Positions 41,680 through 48,896 of a stretch of DNA of 50,114 bases are shown piece by piece (positions within the stretch are counted from its first letter, which is position 1; the number at the start of each line of letters is the position of its first letter). The notes below the pieces were generated by a model, which was not told the origin of the DNA, did no database searches, and saw nothing but the letters and a program-made list of their open reading frames with translations. This stretch comes from Lachnospiraceae bacterium. Lineage in GTDB: Bacteria; Bacillota; Clostridia; Lachnospirales; Lachnospiraceae. The stretch covers positions 1-50,114 of the forward strand of contig JAEEIV010000045.1 in NCBI GenBank assembly GCA_016281555.1. Direction: 5' to 3'. The position numbers and the translations under genes are program-made.

Positions 41680-42699
41680 ATGAAACGGATCGGAAACCTT
41701 TGGGAAAAGATCATATCGGTTGAAAACCTGATGTCGGCGGACGAAAAGGCCCGGAAAGGCAAGACACGTTCGTATGGCGTGCGTCTGCATGACCGGAACC
41801 GCGCCGCCAACATCCAGAAACTTCACGATGATCTGGCCGCGAAACGTTTCCGGACTTCCAATTATCACATTTTCACCATTCACGAACCGAAGGAACGCAA
41901 GATTTACCAATTGCCGTATTATCCGGACCGGATCGTCCATCACGCCGTCATGAACGTGATGGAATCGATTTGGGTGTCTTCCTTCACGGCCGACACATAT
42001 TCATGCATCAAGAATCGCGGCATCCATCTTGCCGCGAAGAAGGTGCGCCGGGCCTTGAAGGAAGATCCGGATGGAACGCGGTATTGCCTGAAAATCGACA
42101 TCCGGAAGTTCTATCCTTCCATTGACCATGAAATCCTGAAAGGGATCATCCGCCGCAAGATCAAGGACAACGATCTTCTTTGGTTGTTGGACGAGATCAT
42201 CGATTCGGCCGATGGCGTCCCGATCGGGAATTACCTTTCTCAATACTTCGCGAACGTTTACCTGATGTATTTCGACCATTGGATGAAGGAAGTGAAGCAC
42301 GTCAAATATTATTACCGGTACGCGGACGACATCGTTGTCTTCGGCCCGGAAAAGGCCGCGTTGCACACCCTTCTGAACGAAATGCGCGAATACCTTCGGG
42401 ACAACCTGAAACTGACCGTCAAGCGGAATTTTCAGGTGTTCCCGGTAGATTCGCGCGGCGTCGACTTTCTTGGATTCCGTTTCTATCACACGCACACTTT
42501 GATCAGGAAAGGCATCAAGCGGAATTTGTGCCGCCGGGTTGCACACATCGTCCGCCTGATGTCGAAGTACAAGATCAAGTGGATGAAGATCAAGCGGAAC
42601 ATCGCGTCATGGTGGGGTTGGTTGAAGTATTCCGATTCCAAACACCTTTGTCAAACACTTTTCATTCAATTGCCTTATGAAGTCAATTTCCGACGATAA
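41680..42699 (+). CDS. DGR-type reverse transcriptase
   Basis: A 339-residue RT. The palm motifs are KIDIRKFYPSID (Asp140), IGNYLSQYFAN (182-192), where the Ser-Gln replaces the Ser-Pro of retron and group II RTs as is usual in DGR RTs, and YADD (214-217). Later LGFRF and thumb-like basic helices follow. It would copy the template RNA with errors at adenines and direct the cDNA to both variable repeats. The start is ATG 41680. The last 23 bases overlap the next gene. No Avd accessory gene is seen beside it. Confidence 0.95.
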   Translation: MKRIGNLWEKIISVENLMSADEKARKGKTRSYGVRLHDRNRAANIQKLHDDLAAKRFRTSNYHIFTIHEPKERKIYQLPYYPDRIVHHAVMNVMESIWVSSFTADTYSCIKNRGIHLAAKKVRRALKEDPDGTRYCLKIDIRKFYPSIDHEILKGIIRRKIKDNDLLWLLDEIIDSADGVPIGNYLSQYFANVYLMYFDHWMKEVKHVKYYYRYADDIVVFGPEKAALHTLLNEMREYLRDNLKLTVKRNFQVFPVDSRGVDFLGFRFYHTHTLIRKGIKRNLCRRVAHIVRLMSKYKIKWMKIKRNIASWWGWLKYSDSKHLCQTLFIQLPYEVNFRR

Positions 42700-43051
42700 A
42701 CCGAAGATCTTCGAAAAGGTCGGTGACGGATCATGGTGGTATCGTTTCAATGTCCAGATGGTGACGGTCGAAGATCCCGAAACGGGTGAAACGCGCACCG
42801 AATGGCATTACGACGAATGCCGCATCTTCGAACAACCGAACGAAAACAACGTCAAGGCCGCCGCAATCGCGGAAGTCTACACCGTTAGCGAAGAAATCAA
42901 TTTTCAAAACAACTTCCAACGTTTCCAACTTGGGTTGTCCAAAGACGAATCGTTCAGGACGAAGTACATCGAATATCTTCAAACGGTCGACGCCATCAAG
43001 GATCAGGTCGAACGCGATCTGGTCGAATACGCCGGCGACATAACCGCCTGA
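42677..43051 (+). CDS. Conserved hypothetical protein (124 aa) after the RT
   Basis: A 124-residue acidic protein with a beta-rich first half (WWYRFNVQMVTVEDPETGET; WHYDECRIF) and a helical second half (NFQRFQLGLSKDESFRTKY). I recall relatives in Bacteroidota prophages that lack a DGR, so it is unlikely to be Avd, which is a basic four-helix protein. Its position between tail and lysis genes suggests a tail accessory. Confidence 0.65.
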   Translation: MKSISDDKPKIFEKVGDGSWWYRFNVQMVTVEDPETGETRTEWHYDECRIFEQPNENNVKAAAIAEVYTVSEEINFQNNFQRFQLGLSKDESFRTKYIEYLQTVDAIKDQVERDLVEYAGDITA

Positions 43052-43055
43052 TGCT

Positions 43056-43472
43056 ATGGCAAGATTTAGCGATTTGGGTGTTCAGACTGATGCCATTGTC
43101 GGGAAAGGCATCGAGATTGAAGACCTTTTCGACAAACGGATCCTGATTGAAAAGGTCCGGATCGACCAATCCAAATTTCCCGGAAAGAACGCATCCGGGA
43201 AAGTCATGCAGATGCAAGTCGTCCTTGCGACCTTCAATGCGGATCCAGATCCGGCCGGGGACTATTTCACGAAGGACCAGAACGGCGTTGCCATCGGCGA
43301 CCGCCGGTGTGTGTTCACGGCGTCCGACAATCTGATGAAGGAAATCGAAATGGCGGAATCCGCCATCGTCCGTGAAAACGCGAAACGTGCCGAAAAGGGC
43401 CTTGCGCCGCTAAATCTTTATCCAATCGACGCAACGATTGTCAAGGTAGGCAAATGTTTTCACCTGAACTGA
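43056..43472 (+). CDS. Conserved hypothetical protein (138 aa)
   Basis: A 138-residue alpha/beta protein (KVMQMQVVLATFNADPDPAG; LYPIDATIVKVGKCFHL). No recognised domain. It starts four bases after the preceding stop and ends one base before the holin ATG, so it is part of the late tail-to-lysis unit. Confidence 0.68.
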   Translation: MARFSDLGVQTDAIVGKGIEIEDLFDKRILIEKVRIDQSKFPGKNASGKVMQMQVVLATFNADPDPAGDYFTKDQNGVAIGDRRCVFTASDNLMKEIEMAESAIVRENAKRAEKGLAPLNLYPIDATIVKVGKCFHLN

Positions 43473-43473
43473 T

Positions 43474-44103
43474 ATGATTCATCACCTTACAACATCACAA
43501 ATTCTTTCGCCGATCGCCAAATTCTTCTTCGTCTTTTTGGGCGCGGTTTGGGCGGTCGTGGAACCGCAGATCCCTTTCATGCTGATATGCACGTTGGCGG
43601 TCCTGATGGATTGCTTCACGGCGTGGCAATTGGGGCGGCGCGTGCGGAAGAAATATCCCGACAAGGCCGACGGCAAGTTCAAATCCGAACATGCCGGAAA
43701 GATCTTCGTGACACTTTTGAAGATTTACGCCCTGATCGTCCTTGCGGCCTTCATCCAAAGATACATCTTCGAAGACTTGCCGATCCGGCTGACGAACATC
43801 GTCGCCGGCGCGATTTGCTTCTGGCAAATCTGGTCGATGCTTGAAAACGAATCGTCATGCAACACGTCCCGTTGGGCGAAAGTCCTTCAACGGATCATGG
43901 TTGACAAGACGGAACGTCACTTCGACGTCGATCTGCATGAATTCAAGGATGGATCTTTGGCACGTCAAGACATACCGGAAGAAGATCGCCCGAAGGACAC
44001 GCCGTCCGCGCGTCCGTCCGGCCCTGATTTCGGTGGTCATCATCATCATCATCATCATCCAGAATTCAACGACGAAACCGACGAAGACAATGGCAGATAT
44101 TAA
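43474..44103 (+). CDS. Holin with histidine-rich C-terminal tail
   Basis: A 209-residue membrane protein with hydrophobic segments at about 10-28, 31-50 and 83-108, and a fourth short one near 117-130. It sits directly upstream of the endolysin gene, as Bacteroidota phage holins do. The cytoplasmic tail is long and charged and contains seven consecutive His from a (CAT)7 tract at 44038-44058, an unusual metal-binding or slippage-prone feature. It would form lesions that release or activate the endolysin. It overlaps the endolysin gene by 14 bases. Confidence 0.8.
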   Translation: MIHHLTTSQILSPIAKFFFVFLGAVWAVVEPQIPFMLICTLAVLMDCFTAWQLGRRVRKKYPDKADGKFKSEHAGKIFVTLLKIYALIVLAAFIQRYIFEDLPIRLTNIVAGAICFWQIWSMLENESSCNTSRWAKVLQRIMVDKTERHFDVDLHEFKDGSLARQDIPEEDRPKDTPSARPSGPDFGGHHHHHHHPEFNDETDEDNGRY

Positions 44104-44728
44104 CAAGATCATTCCTTTCTTCATCAAGTGGGAATCCGGCCTTCCGGTCAAATACCGGTCATTGCCGGTCCGCGAACAATTCGAAATGGCCCGTCAGACG
44201 GCCTTCGCCAACGATCCGGCAGATTCCGGCGGCGCGACCATGTGCGGCGTCACCATCGGCACCTTCACTTCCTATCGGAAGAAGGTCGGAAAGCCGGCGC
44301 CGACCGTCGCGGACTTGAAGAACATCACGTTCGACGAATGGTTGGACATCCTTCGGACCCTTTATTGGAACCGGTGGAAGGCCGATCAAATCAAGTCGCA
44401 GAAGATCGCCAACATCCTTGTCGATTGGGTTTGGGGGTCCGGCGTCTACGGGATCAAGATTCCGCAAAGGGCGCTTCGCCTGAACCCGGACGGCATCGTC
44501 GGTCCGAAGACGTTGGCAACGATTAACAATCTGGATCCGAATGTGCTTTACAAAGCCTTGTACGACCTTCGTGTTGACTACTTCAACGACATCATCGCGC
44601 GATCCGTCGCGCAATATGAAATAAAGATCGGCCGGAAGGCGACGGACAAGGAACTGAAAAAGTACACTTACGTCCGGTTCAAGATCGGATGGATGAACCG
44701 CCTGAACGACATCATCAACATCAAGTGA
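44090..44728 (+). CDS. Endolysin, GH108 family
   Basis: A 212-residue peptidoglycan hydrolase. The catalytic signature is FIKWESGLP (Glu15) followed by DSGGATMCGVTIGTF near residue 47, the GH108 (DUF847/lysozyme-like) pattern. The second half (ALRLNPDGIVGPKTLATIN) matches the peptidoglycan-binding_3 partner domain. There is no signal peptide, so export depends on the holin. The start is ATG 44090, which overlaps the holin stop. Confidence 0.9.
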   Translation: MADINKIIPFFIKWESGLPVKYRSLPVREQFEMARQTAFANDPADSGGATMCGVTIGTFTSYRKKVGKPAPTVADLKNITFDEWLDILRTLYWNRWKADQIKSQKIANILVDWVWGSGVYGIKIPQRALRLNPDGIVGPKTLATINNLDPNVLYKALYDLRVDYFNDIIARSVAQYEIKIGRKATDKELKKYTYVRFKIGWMNRLNDIINIK

Positions 44729-44730
44729 CC

Positions 44731-45306
44731 ATGAAGCGGTTTTTCTTCCTGATCATCGCATTGGCGATCACCGCATCTTGCGGAACGACCCGTCACGTCG
44801 TGACCGACCATCATCAGACGGTCGATTACGGGTCCGTCCAGATTCGGAACGAAATCGAACGGATCTGGTCCGATTCGGTCCACAATTCCGCGACCAACGT
44901 CCAGATCACGAAGATCGAATTCTTCGATTCGGACCGTAACCGGAAGGAAGGCGATTCGACGGCGACGGATCCGGTCGTGATCGTGACGAAGGATGACGAA
45001 GACGACGCGTCGGTCCGCGACCAGATCGCAAGTGTGATCGCCGGCCGGATCGGTGACATCAAGTCGATCACGACGGTCGACATCAACCGGTCCGATTCGA
45101 CCGCGACGTCATCGTCCGGATCCAAAACGGTATCCGATTCGACGAAGGTCGTCGCAAAAGAAACCGTCGACGATCACATGGACGACACGAAGGAAGTTGC
45201 CGGCGGATCGAAGGGGTCATTGAAGATGAAGGCCGTGATCTGGATCACGATCGTCCTTCTTCTGGTCGGTGCCTTCTTCTGGTTTTTTGGATTCCGCCGA
45301 AAATGA
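44731..45306 (+). CDS. Unimolecular spanin (u-spanin)
   Basis: A 191-residue protein with a lipoprotein signal (lipobox ending TAS-Cys17), a Ser/Thr/Asp-rich periplasmic stretch with predicted beta content, and a C-terminal membrane segment (about 166-186, WITIVLLLVGAFFWFFGF). An N-terminal outer-membrane lipid anchor plus a C-terminal inner-membrane anchor is the u-spanin topology known from phage T1. It would fuse the two membranes after endolysin action. It lies two bases after the endolysin stop and before a terminator. Confidence 0.85.
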   Translation: MKRFFFLIIALAITASCGTTRHVVTDHHQTVDYGSVQIRNEIERIWSDSVHNSATNVQITKIEFFDSDRNRKEGDSTATDPVVIVTKDDEDDASVRDQIASVIAGRIGDIKSITTVDINRSDSTATSSSGSKTVSDSTKVVAKETVDDHMDDTKEVAGGSKGSLKMKAVIWITIVLLLVGAFFWFFGFRRK

Positions 45307-45347
45307 TTACCTTTGCGATGTGATTCATGAAAAATCATATTGTTGCA

Positions 45348-45383
45348 ACGGTGGCGGATTGTCCTTGATCCGCCGCCGTTTTC
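45348..45383 (+). terminator. Terminator of the late/lysis operon
   Basis: A 12-bp stem (45348-45359 with 45368-45379, one G-U pair), an 8-base loop, then TTTTC. It closes the rightward late transcript before attP. Confidence 0.85.
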
Positions 45384-45400
45384 ATTGAAAATTGGGCCGT

Positions 45401-45420
45401 GTGTTACGATAGTGTTACGA
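45401..45420 (+). repeat. Arm-type repeat, left of attP core
   Basis: GTGTTACGATaGTGTTACGA, two copies of GTGTTACGA 11 bases apart. The same pair occurs at 45679-45698 on the other side of the tRNA-like core. Paired direct repeats flanking a core are typical arm sites for tyrosine integrases. Confidence 0.75.
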
Positions 45421-45483
45421 AAATTTTCAGACCGACACGCAACTAATTGATTATCAGACACGAAACACGAAGAAAACGTTTTA

Positions 45484-45528
45484 TTCATAATCCGAAGGTC
45501 GCCGGATCATGCCCGGCTCCCGCTACCA
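45484..45528 (+). other. attP: attP core: 3' half of a CAT-anticodon tRNA gene
   Basis: The sequence reads as a tRNA from the anticodon loop TTCATAA (anticodon CAT at 45486-45488) through an AAGGTC-type variable region and a T-arm with a 5-bp stem GCCGG/CCGGC and a 7-base loop. The acceptor strand TCCCGCT, discriminator A and CCA (45526-45528) follow. No 5' half is present. Integration at a host tRNA-Met-like (CAT) gene would rebuild its 3' end. The T-loop (ATCATGC) departs from TTCRANY, so the exact host gene needs checking. Confidence 0.85.
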
Positions 45529-45542
45529 AAAAGCACCAAATT

Positions 45543-45569
45543 CGATCGCCCTTCCGGCGGTCGTTTTTT
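45543..45569 (+). terminator. Terminator after the attP core
   Basis: CGATCGCC (45543-45550) pairs with GGCGGTCG (45556-45563), one G-U pair, over a 5-base loop, followed by T6. It may be the captured terminator of the host tRNA gene. It shields the integrase promoter from upstream transcription. Confidence 0.8.
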
Positions 45570-45637
45570 GTTTGTATATCAATCACTTACGCGAAACAAT
45601 GCAGATAGGTTGCATTCTTCCAGATCTTTCAACGCCG

Positions 45638-45669
45638 TTGACACATAATCATACTTTTTTGTACATTTG
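45638..45669 (+). promoter_or_regulatory. Integrase promoter
   Basis: TTG (45638-45640), 21 bases, TACATTTG (45662-45669) matches the Bacteroidota consensus. It lies upstream of ATG 45703. The right arm repeat (45679-45698) falls in the leader, so integrase binding could repress its own gene. Confidence 0.7.
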
Positions 45670-45678
45670 CAAAAGTTT

Positions 45679-45698
45679 GTGTTACGATTGTGTTACGA
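45679..45698 (+). repeat. Arm-type repeat, right of attP core
   Basis: GTGTTACGATtGTGTTACGA, differing from 45401-45420 at only the central base. It ends four bases before the integrase ATG. Confidence 0.75.
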
Positions 45699-45702
45699 AG
45701 AC

Positions 45703-47034
45703 ATGGCGACGTTCAAGATCTGCATTTACAAACATCAGCGCCGGACCGATGGGAAATATCCGGTGACGATCCGCGTTTGTTGGAAGCGCGGATATGGTTA
45801 CATCAAGACCGAATATTATGTGACCGACAACCAGATCAACAAGAAGACATTCGCCGTCAAAGATCCGTACATCATCAAGGAACTGAACGAACGGATCCTG
45901 AAATTGGAAGACATCAAGTCGAAGCAACTTGGATTCAGGATCCACAATTACGACGCGAAGGAACTTGCCGCGTATTTCGCCGACGCCCTGAAAGAAGGTG
46001 CCGGCGATGTGGATTTCGTCGCCTTCGGCCGTGAATTGGCCGATCGTCTGGACCGTGCCGACCGCGCATCGACGGCGCAATTGTACCGGCGGACCCTGAA
46101 CGGCCTGATCGACTTCTGCAATGGCCGGGAAAGGATCATGGCGTCGGAAATCACGGTGTCCTTCCTTCGGGCCTTCACGGAATATCTGAAATCGGAACGG
46201 ACGTTGACCCGGAAGAATCACGGCAAGGACATCACGGTCACGCATCCGGCCGCGTCGGACAACACGGTCGCCGCGTACATGACCGACATCCGCACGATCT
46301 TCAACAAGGCGATCGAAGAATTCAACGACGACGAAAAGGACCTGATCAGGATTCCGCATTATCCGTTCAAGAAGGTGAAGATCGTCCGCACGTTGGCCGA
46401 CAAGCGGAACATCACGGCCGAAAAGATGGCAATAATCCGGGATCTTCCAGACGACAAGATCGAACGGCCGATCGCGAAGATGGCACGCGACGTCTTCATG
46501 CTGATCTTCTACCTTTGCGGCATCAACATCGCCGACGTCCTGACGTGTCCGCCGATCGTCGACGGCCGGATCGAATACAAGCGCCAAAAGACCCGGAAAC
46601 GCCGGAAGGACGAAGCATTCATTTCGATCCAGATCCAACCGGAATGTGAAGATCTGGTCAGGAAGTTCGCGGATCCGGCCGGACAACGGGCCTTCGGCTT
46701 TTATCACACATACAAGGACCGGAAGAATTTCGCACGGGCCGTCAACAACGGGTTGAAGGACATCGCCGGTCTGGTCGGCGAAGAAGAACTGACGACATAT
46801 TACGCCCGGCACACATGGTCGACGATTGGCCGGAATCGGGCCGGCGTTTCCGTCGACGACATCGACCTTTCATTGAATCATGTCGATCAGGCGAAGAAGA
46901 TGGCCGACGTGTACATCGAAAAGGATTGGTCGCTGATCGACGCGGCCAACCGGAAGATCATCGACTATCTGAATTCGTTGCCGGCGCCGGAAAGCAACCA
47001 ATCGGCCGACACGCCGAAGTCGGCGGACAAATAG
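45703..47034 (+). CDS. int: Tyrosine recombinase (integrase)
   Basis: A 443-residue integrase of the Bacteroidota phage type. It has an N-terminal arm-binding region (FKICIYKHQRRTDGKYPVTIRVC), a SAM-like core-binding domain and a catalytic domain with YARHTWST (Arg369-His370), a SLNH segment and the nucleophile Tyr404 (ADVYIEKDW). The position of the first catalytic Arg reads FYLCGINIADV, without Arg, as in IntDOT-type enzymes. The ATG 45703 is preferred over 45667, which lies in the promoter. It recombines attP just upstream with a host tRNA gene. Confidence 0.93.
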   Translation: MATFKICIYKHQRRTDGKYPVTIRVCWKRGYGYIKTEYYVTDNQINKKTFAVKDPYIIKELNERILKLEDIKSKQLGFRIHNYDAKELAAYFADALKEGAGDVDFVAFGRELADRLDRADRASTAQLYRRTLNGLIDFCNGRERIMASEITVSFLRAFTEYLKSERTLTRKNHGKDITVTHPAASDNTVAAYMTDIRTIFNKAIEEFNDDEKDLIRIPHYPFKKVKIVRTLADKRNITAEKMAIIRDLPDDKIERPIAKMARDVFMLIFYLCGINIADVLTCPPIVDGRIEYKRQKTRKRRKDEAFISIQIQPECEDLVRKFADPAGQRAFGFYHTYKDRKNFARAVNNGLKDIAGLVGEEELTTYYARHTWSTIGRNRAGVSVDDIDLSLNHVDQAKKMADVYIEKDWSLIDAANRKIIDYLNSLPAPESNQSADTPKSADK

Positions 47035-47252
47035 GCAAGCGCGTCCAGATCGATCGCCTTGTACATGTGATCCGCGACGACGCCTTCCTTGTAGAACCGG
47101 CGAATCGTCGTGTATTTCGGCCGGTGAAGGCCGTGACCGTCGCACCATGACGTGAACGACGGCATCTTGTCCATCGCGATCAGGTCGTCGACGGCCTTGA
47201 AGAACCGACGGTGGATCTGGTCGGTCCGTTCGCTGATCCTTCGTTGGTTCAT
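46965..47252 (-). CDS. Small regulator-like protein (95 aa)
   Basis: A 95-residue leftward protein, convergent with int and overlapping its 3' end by 70 bases. The C-terminal part (LDALAYLSADFGVSADWLLSGAG) resembles the end of XRE/Cro-type HTH proteins. The rest is basic and helical. It overlaps the 66-aa gene by four bases. It may be a small repressor or antirepressor of the lysogeny region. Confidence 0.65.
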   Translation of the reverse strand: MNQRRISERTDQIHRRFFKAVDDLIAMDKMPSFTSWCDGHGLHRPKYTTIRRFYKEGVVADHMYKAIDLDALAYLSADFGVSADWLLSGAGNEFR

Positions 47253-47449
47253 CGCTTCGCGGCGTTGTAGTCTGACATCATCTTGTCAAAAAGTCGCTTC
47301 GGGACTTCGGCGACGATCAGTTCGCCGCGAAAGGATCCTTTCAGTTCGGCCAATTCCAAGATGTCGAACATTTCCTTCGGCATGAACGGCCAATATTCCG
47401 GCTTATCATAATAGTCGATGTTATTGATCGTGATCATTTCTTCTTTCAT
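47249..47449 (-). CDS. Small hypothetical protein (66 aa)
   Basis: A 66-residue leftward protein (WPFMPKEMFDILELAELKGS; GELIVAEVPKRLFDKM). Family unknown. It is coupled to the downstream 95-aa gene by an ATGA overlap. Confidence 0.62.
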   Translation of the reverse strand: MKEEMITINNIDYYDKPEYWPFMPKEMFDILELAELKGSFRGELIVAEVPKRLFDKMMSDYNAAKR

Positions 47450-47546
47450 GATTCTTCTTTCTAAATAGGAAGATAAATATTATTACAAAGGATATAAAAG
47501 GAAAGTGTTTGTATAACAAAAGAAATTCATTTGAAATACAATTGTA
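47450..47546 (-). promoter_or_regulatory. AT-rich intergenic region, possible leftward promoter
   Basis: This 97-base stretch is far more AT-rich than the rest of the window. Read leftward, TATCCTTTG (47494-47486) is preceded by a TTTG about 22 bases upstream, a near-consensus pair with one extra base in the -7 box. It may drive the 66-aa and 95-aa genes. Confidence 0.4.
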
Positions 47547-47801
47547 TTATTTTATTGTGTTTTCTTCCTGATCTTCATGTCTTGAAAGATAGAATTCAGA
47601 CGCCTTGACAATTGTCGAAAGTCCCTTCAAGACTTCGCCGATAACGAAAAGGATGATCCCGGCGCCGATGGCGGCACCGGCGATCTTCATATCGACGGCA
47701 TCGGCCGCCATGCCGATGATCCCGATCCCGGACGCGACAAGTCCAAGAACCGCGACGATCTGGCCGCAAAGGTTCAATTCTTCACTTCTTCTTGTGTCCA
47801 T
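47547..47801 (-). CDS. Small two-pass membrane protein next to the repressor (84 aa)
   Basis: An 84-residue protein with two glycine-rich hydrophobic segments (about 10-32 and 37-60) and a charged C-terminal tail. It lies one base after the repressor stop and is probably expressed in the lysogen. Small membrane proteins beside a prophage repressor are common candidates for superinfection exclusion, but this is inference. Confidence 0.7.
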   Translation of the reverse strand: MDTRRSEELNLCGQIVAVLGLVASGIGIIGMAADAVDMKIAGAAIGAGIILFVIGEVLKGLSTIVKASEFYLSRHEDQEENTIK

Positions 47802-47802
47802 A

Positions 47803-48456
47803 TTATTCGGTCCTGATTGAAACGACGCCGACGACGATCGAAATGGATCGGATCGCGGATTTCGGGATCTGGAAGTCGGCGAACCGTTCCGTGTTCAGGG
47901 AATGGCACGTCAGCATGTCCGGGTGATCCTTGTCTTCCATGATCATCTTCACCAATTGGCCTTGATTCGTGTCAAGGACGTAAATGCGGCCGGGTTGCAC
48001 GAAAAGAAGTTCGTCGATCTTCCGGCACGCCAAAAGGTCGCCGTCCTGATATTCCGGCACCATCGATTCGCCATGCACCCGGATCAGATACTTCGCGCCG
48101 ACGGCCGTGAATTCCGGGACCGCGTACATTTCGCAGTCGGCCGGCGTCACGCCTTCCTGATCATCGCCCGGAAGGGCCGCGCCGGCGCCGATCGGGACCA
48201 ACGGAAGAAGGATCGTTTTTTCACCGGCCGGATCGCCGCCGTAATATTCAACCGGCCGCAATGGCGTTTCGTCTGGATGATCCCGATCAAGCATTTCACG
48301 CAATATTTGGTGTTTTGTTTTCGGGATCGCCTTGCCATATTCCCAATTTTGGACGGTCTTTTCTGACACGCCGATCAGTTCGGCAAGCCTTTTTTGCGTG
48401 TATCCGTACTTTTTCCGGATTTTTTGAACGATGTTAAGTTGTTCGTTTTCAGCCAT
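47803..48456 (-). CDS. CI-like repressor (XRE HTH plus S24 peptidase)
   Basis: A 217-residue protein. The N-terminal HTH (RKKYGYTQKRLAELIGVSEKTVQNWEYG) is of the XRE type. The C-terminal S24/LexA domain has VHGESMVPEYQDGD (Ser131) and GQLVKM (Lys170) as catalytic dyad and an Ala-Gly near residues 91-92 as likely autocleavage site. It keeps lysogeny and would be inactivated by RecA during the SOS response. It is divergent from the early operon, with candidate operators between. Confidence 0.93.
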   Translation of the reverse strand: MAENEQLNIVQKIRKKYGYTQKRLAELIGVSEKTVQNWEYGKAIPKTKHQILREMLDRDHPDETPLRPVEYYGGDPAGEKTILLPLVPIGAGAALPGDDQEGVTPADCEMYAVPEFTAVGAKYLIRVHGESMVPEYQDGDLLACRKIDELLFVQPGRIYVLDTNQGQLVKMIMEDKDHPDMLTCHSLNTERFADFQIPKSAIRSISIVVGVVSIRTE

Positions 48457-48479
48457 TTGCGATTTATCTTAAAAATTCA

Positions 48480-48533
48480 CACGAAATATTTGGTGGAAAT
48501 GTTTGGTTTTTCACGAAATATTACGTTACTTTG
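48480..48533. promoter_or_regulatory. Lysogeny switch: two CACGAAATATT operators and the early rightward promoter
   Basis: CACGAAATATTTGGTG (48480-48495) is a near-palindrome, and a related CACGAAATATTACGTT (48512-48527) lies 32 bases further on, three helical turns. The second lies between -33 TTTG (48502-48505) and -7-like TTACTTTG (48526-48533), 20 bases apart. This fits CI repression of the early promoter. The sites are unrelated to GTATCA-N3-TGATAC. Confidence 0.7.
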
Positions 48534-48614
48534 CAACAGTTCGCTACAACTACACAAAGTTACAAAGCAAGTGAACAATAAAAATAGCAAAAATTACTTA
48601 AAAACCGTCGTGAA

Positions 48615-48896
48615 ATGGAAGAAAAAAAATTCACACCAATCCGATTCAATCCTTCAAGGATCCCGGAAGGACATGAAAAGTTTTCGTTCCTGAAAGGTTT
48701 TCGTCAGTTGCCGATCGGCGTTGTCCCGGAAGCATGTGACAAGATCATGAAGGCGATGAACCTGACGTCCAGATCATCTTTCTACAATCGCCTTTATGGC
48801 GTATTTGAACCGCGCGTTTCTGAATGGGAAACAACCCGGAAGAACGTCGAAAAAGTCTTTGCAGAATATGGCATCACCGATTGTTGGGGGGCCTGA
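48615..48896 (+). CDS. Early regulator, Cro-position small protein (93 aa)
   Basis: A 93-residue protein, first gene rightward from the switch. LTSRSSFYNRLYGVFEPRVSEWETTRKNVEKVF has an HTH-like arrangement. It probably counters the repressor or regulates early genes. It overlaps the LuxR-type gene by 29 bases. Family unknown. Confidence 0.7.
   Translation: MEEKKFTPIRFNPSRIPEGHEKFSFLKGFRQLPIGVVPEACDKIMKAMNLTSRSSFYNRLYGVFEPRVSEWETTRKNVEKVFAEYGITDCWGA

Noticed and set aside
42677-43051. Candidate Avd accessory protein after the RT
   Set aside because: The protein is acidic with a beta-rich first half, whereas Avd is a basic helical bundle. Similar genes occur, to my recollection, in prophages without a DGR.
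45484-45528. A functional phage-encoded tRNA gene
   Set aside because: Only the 3' half is present, with no acceptor 5' strand or D-arm upstream. It fits an attachment site.
45509-45766. Open frame of 85 codons between attP and the integrase
   Set aside because: It runs through the tRNA-like core, a terminator and the integrase promoter, and its composition is non-coding.
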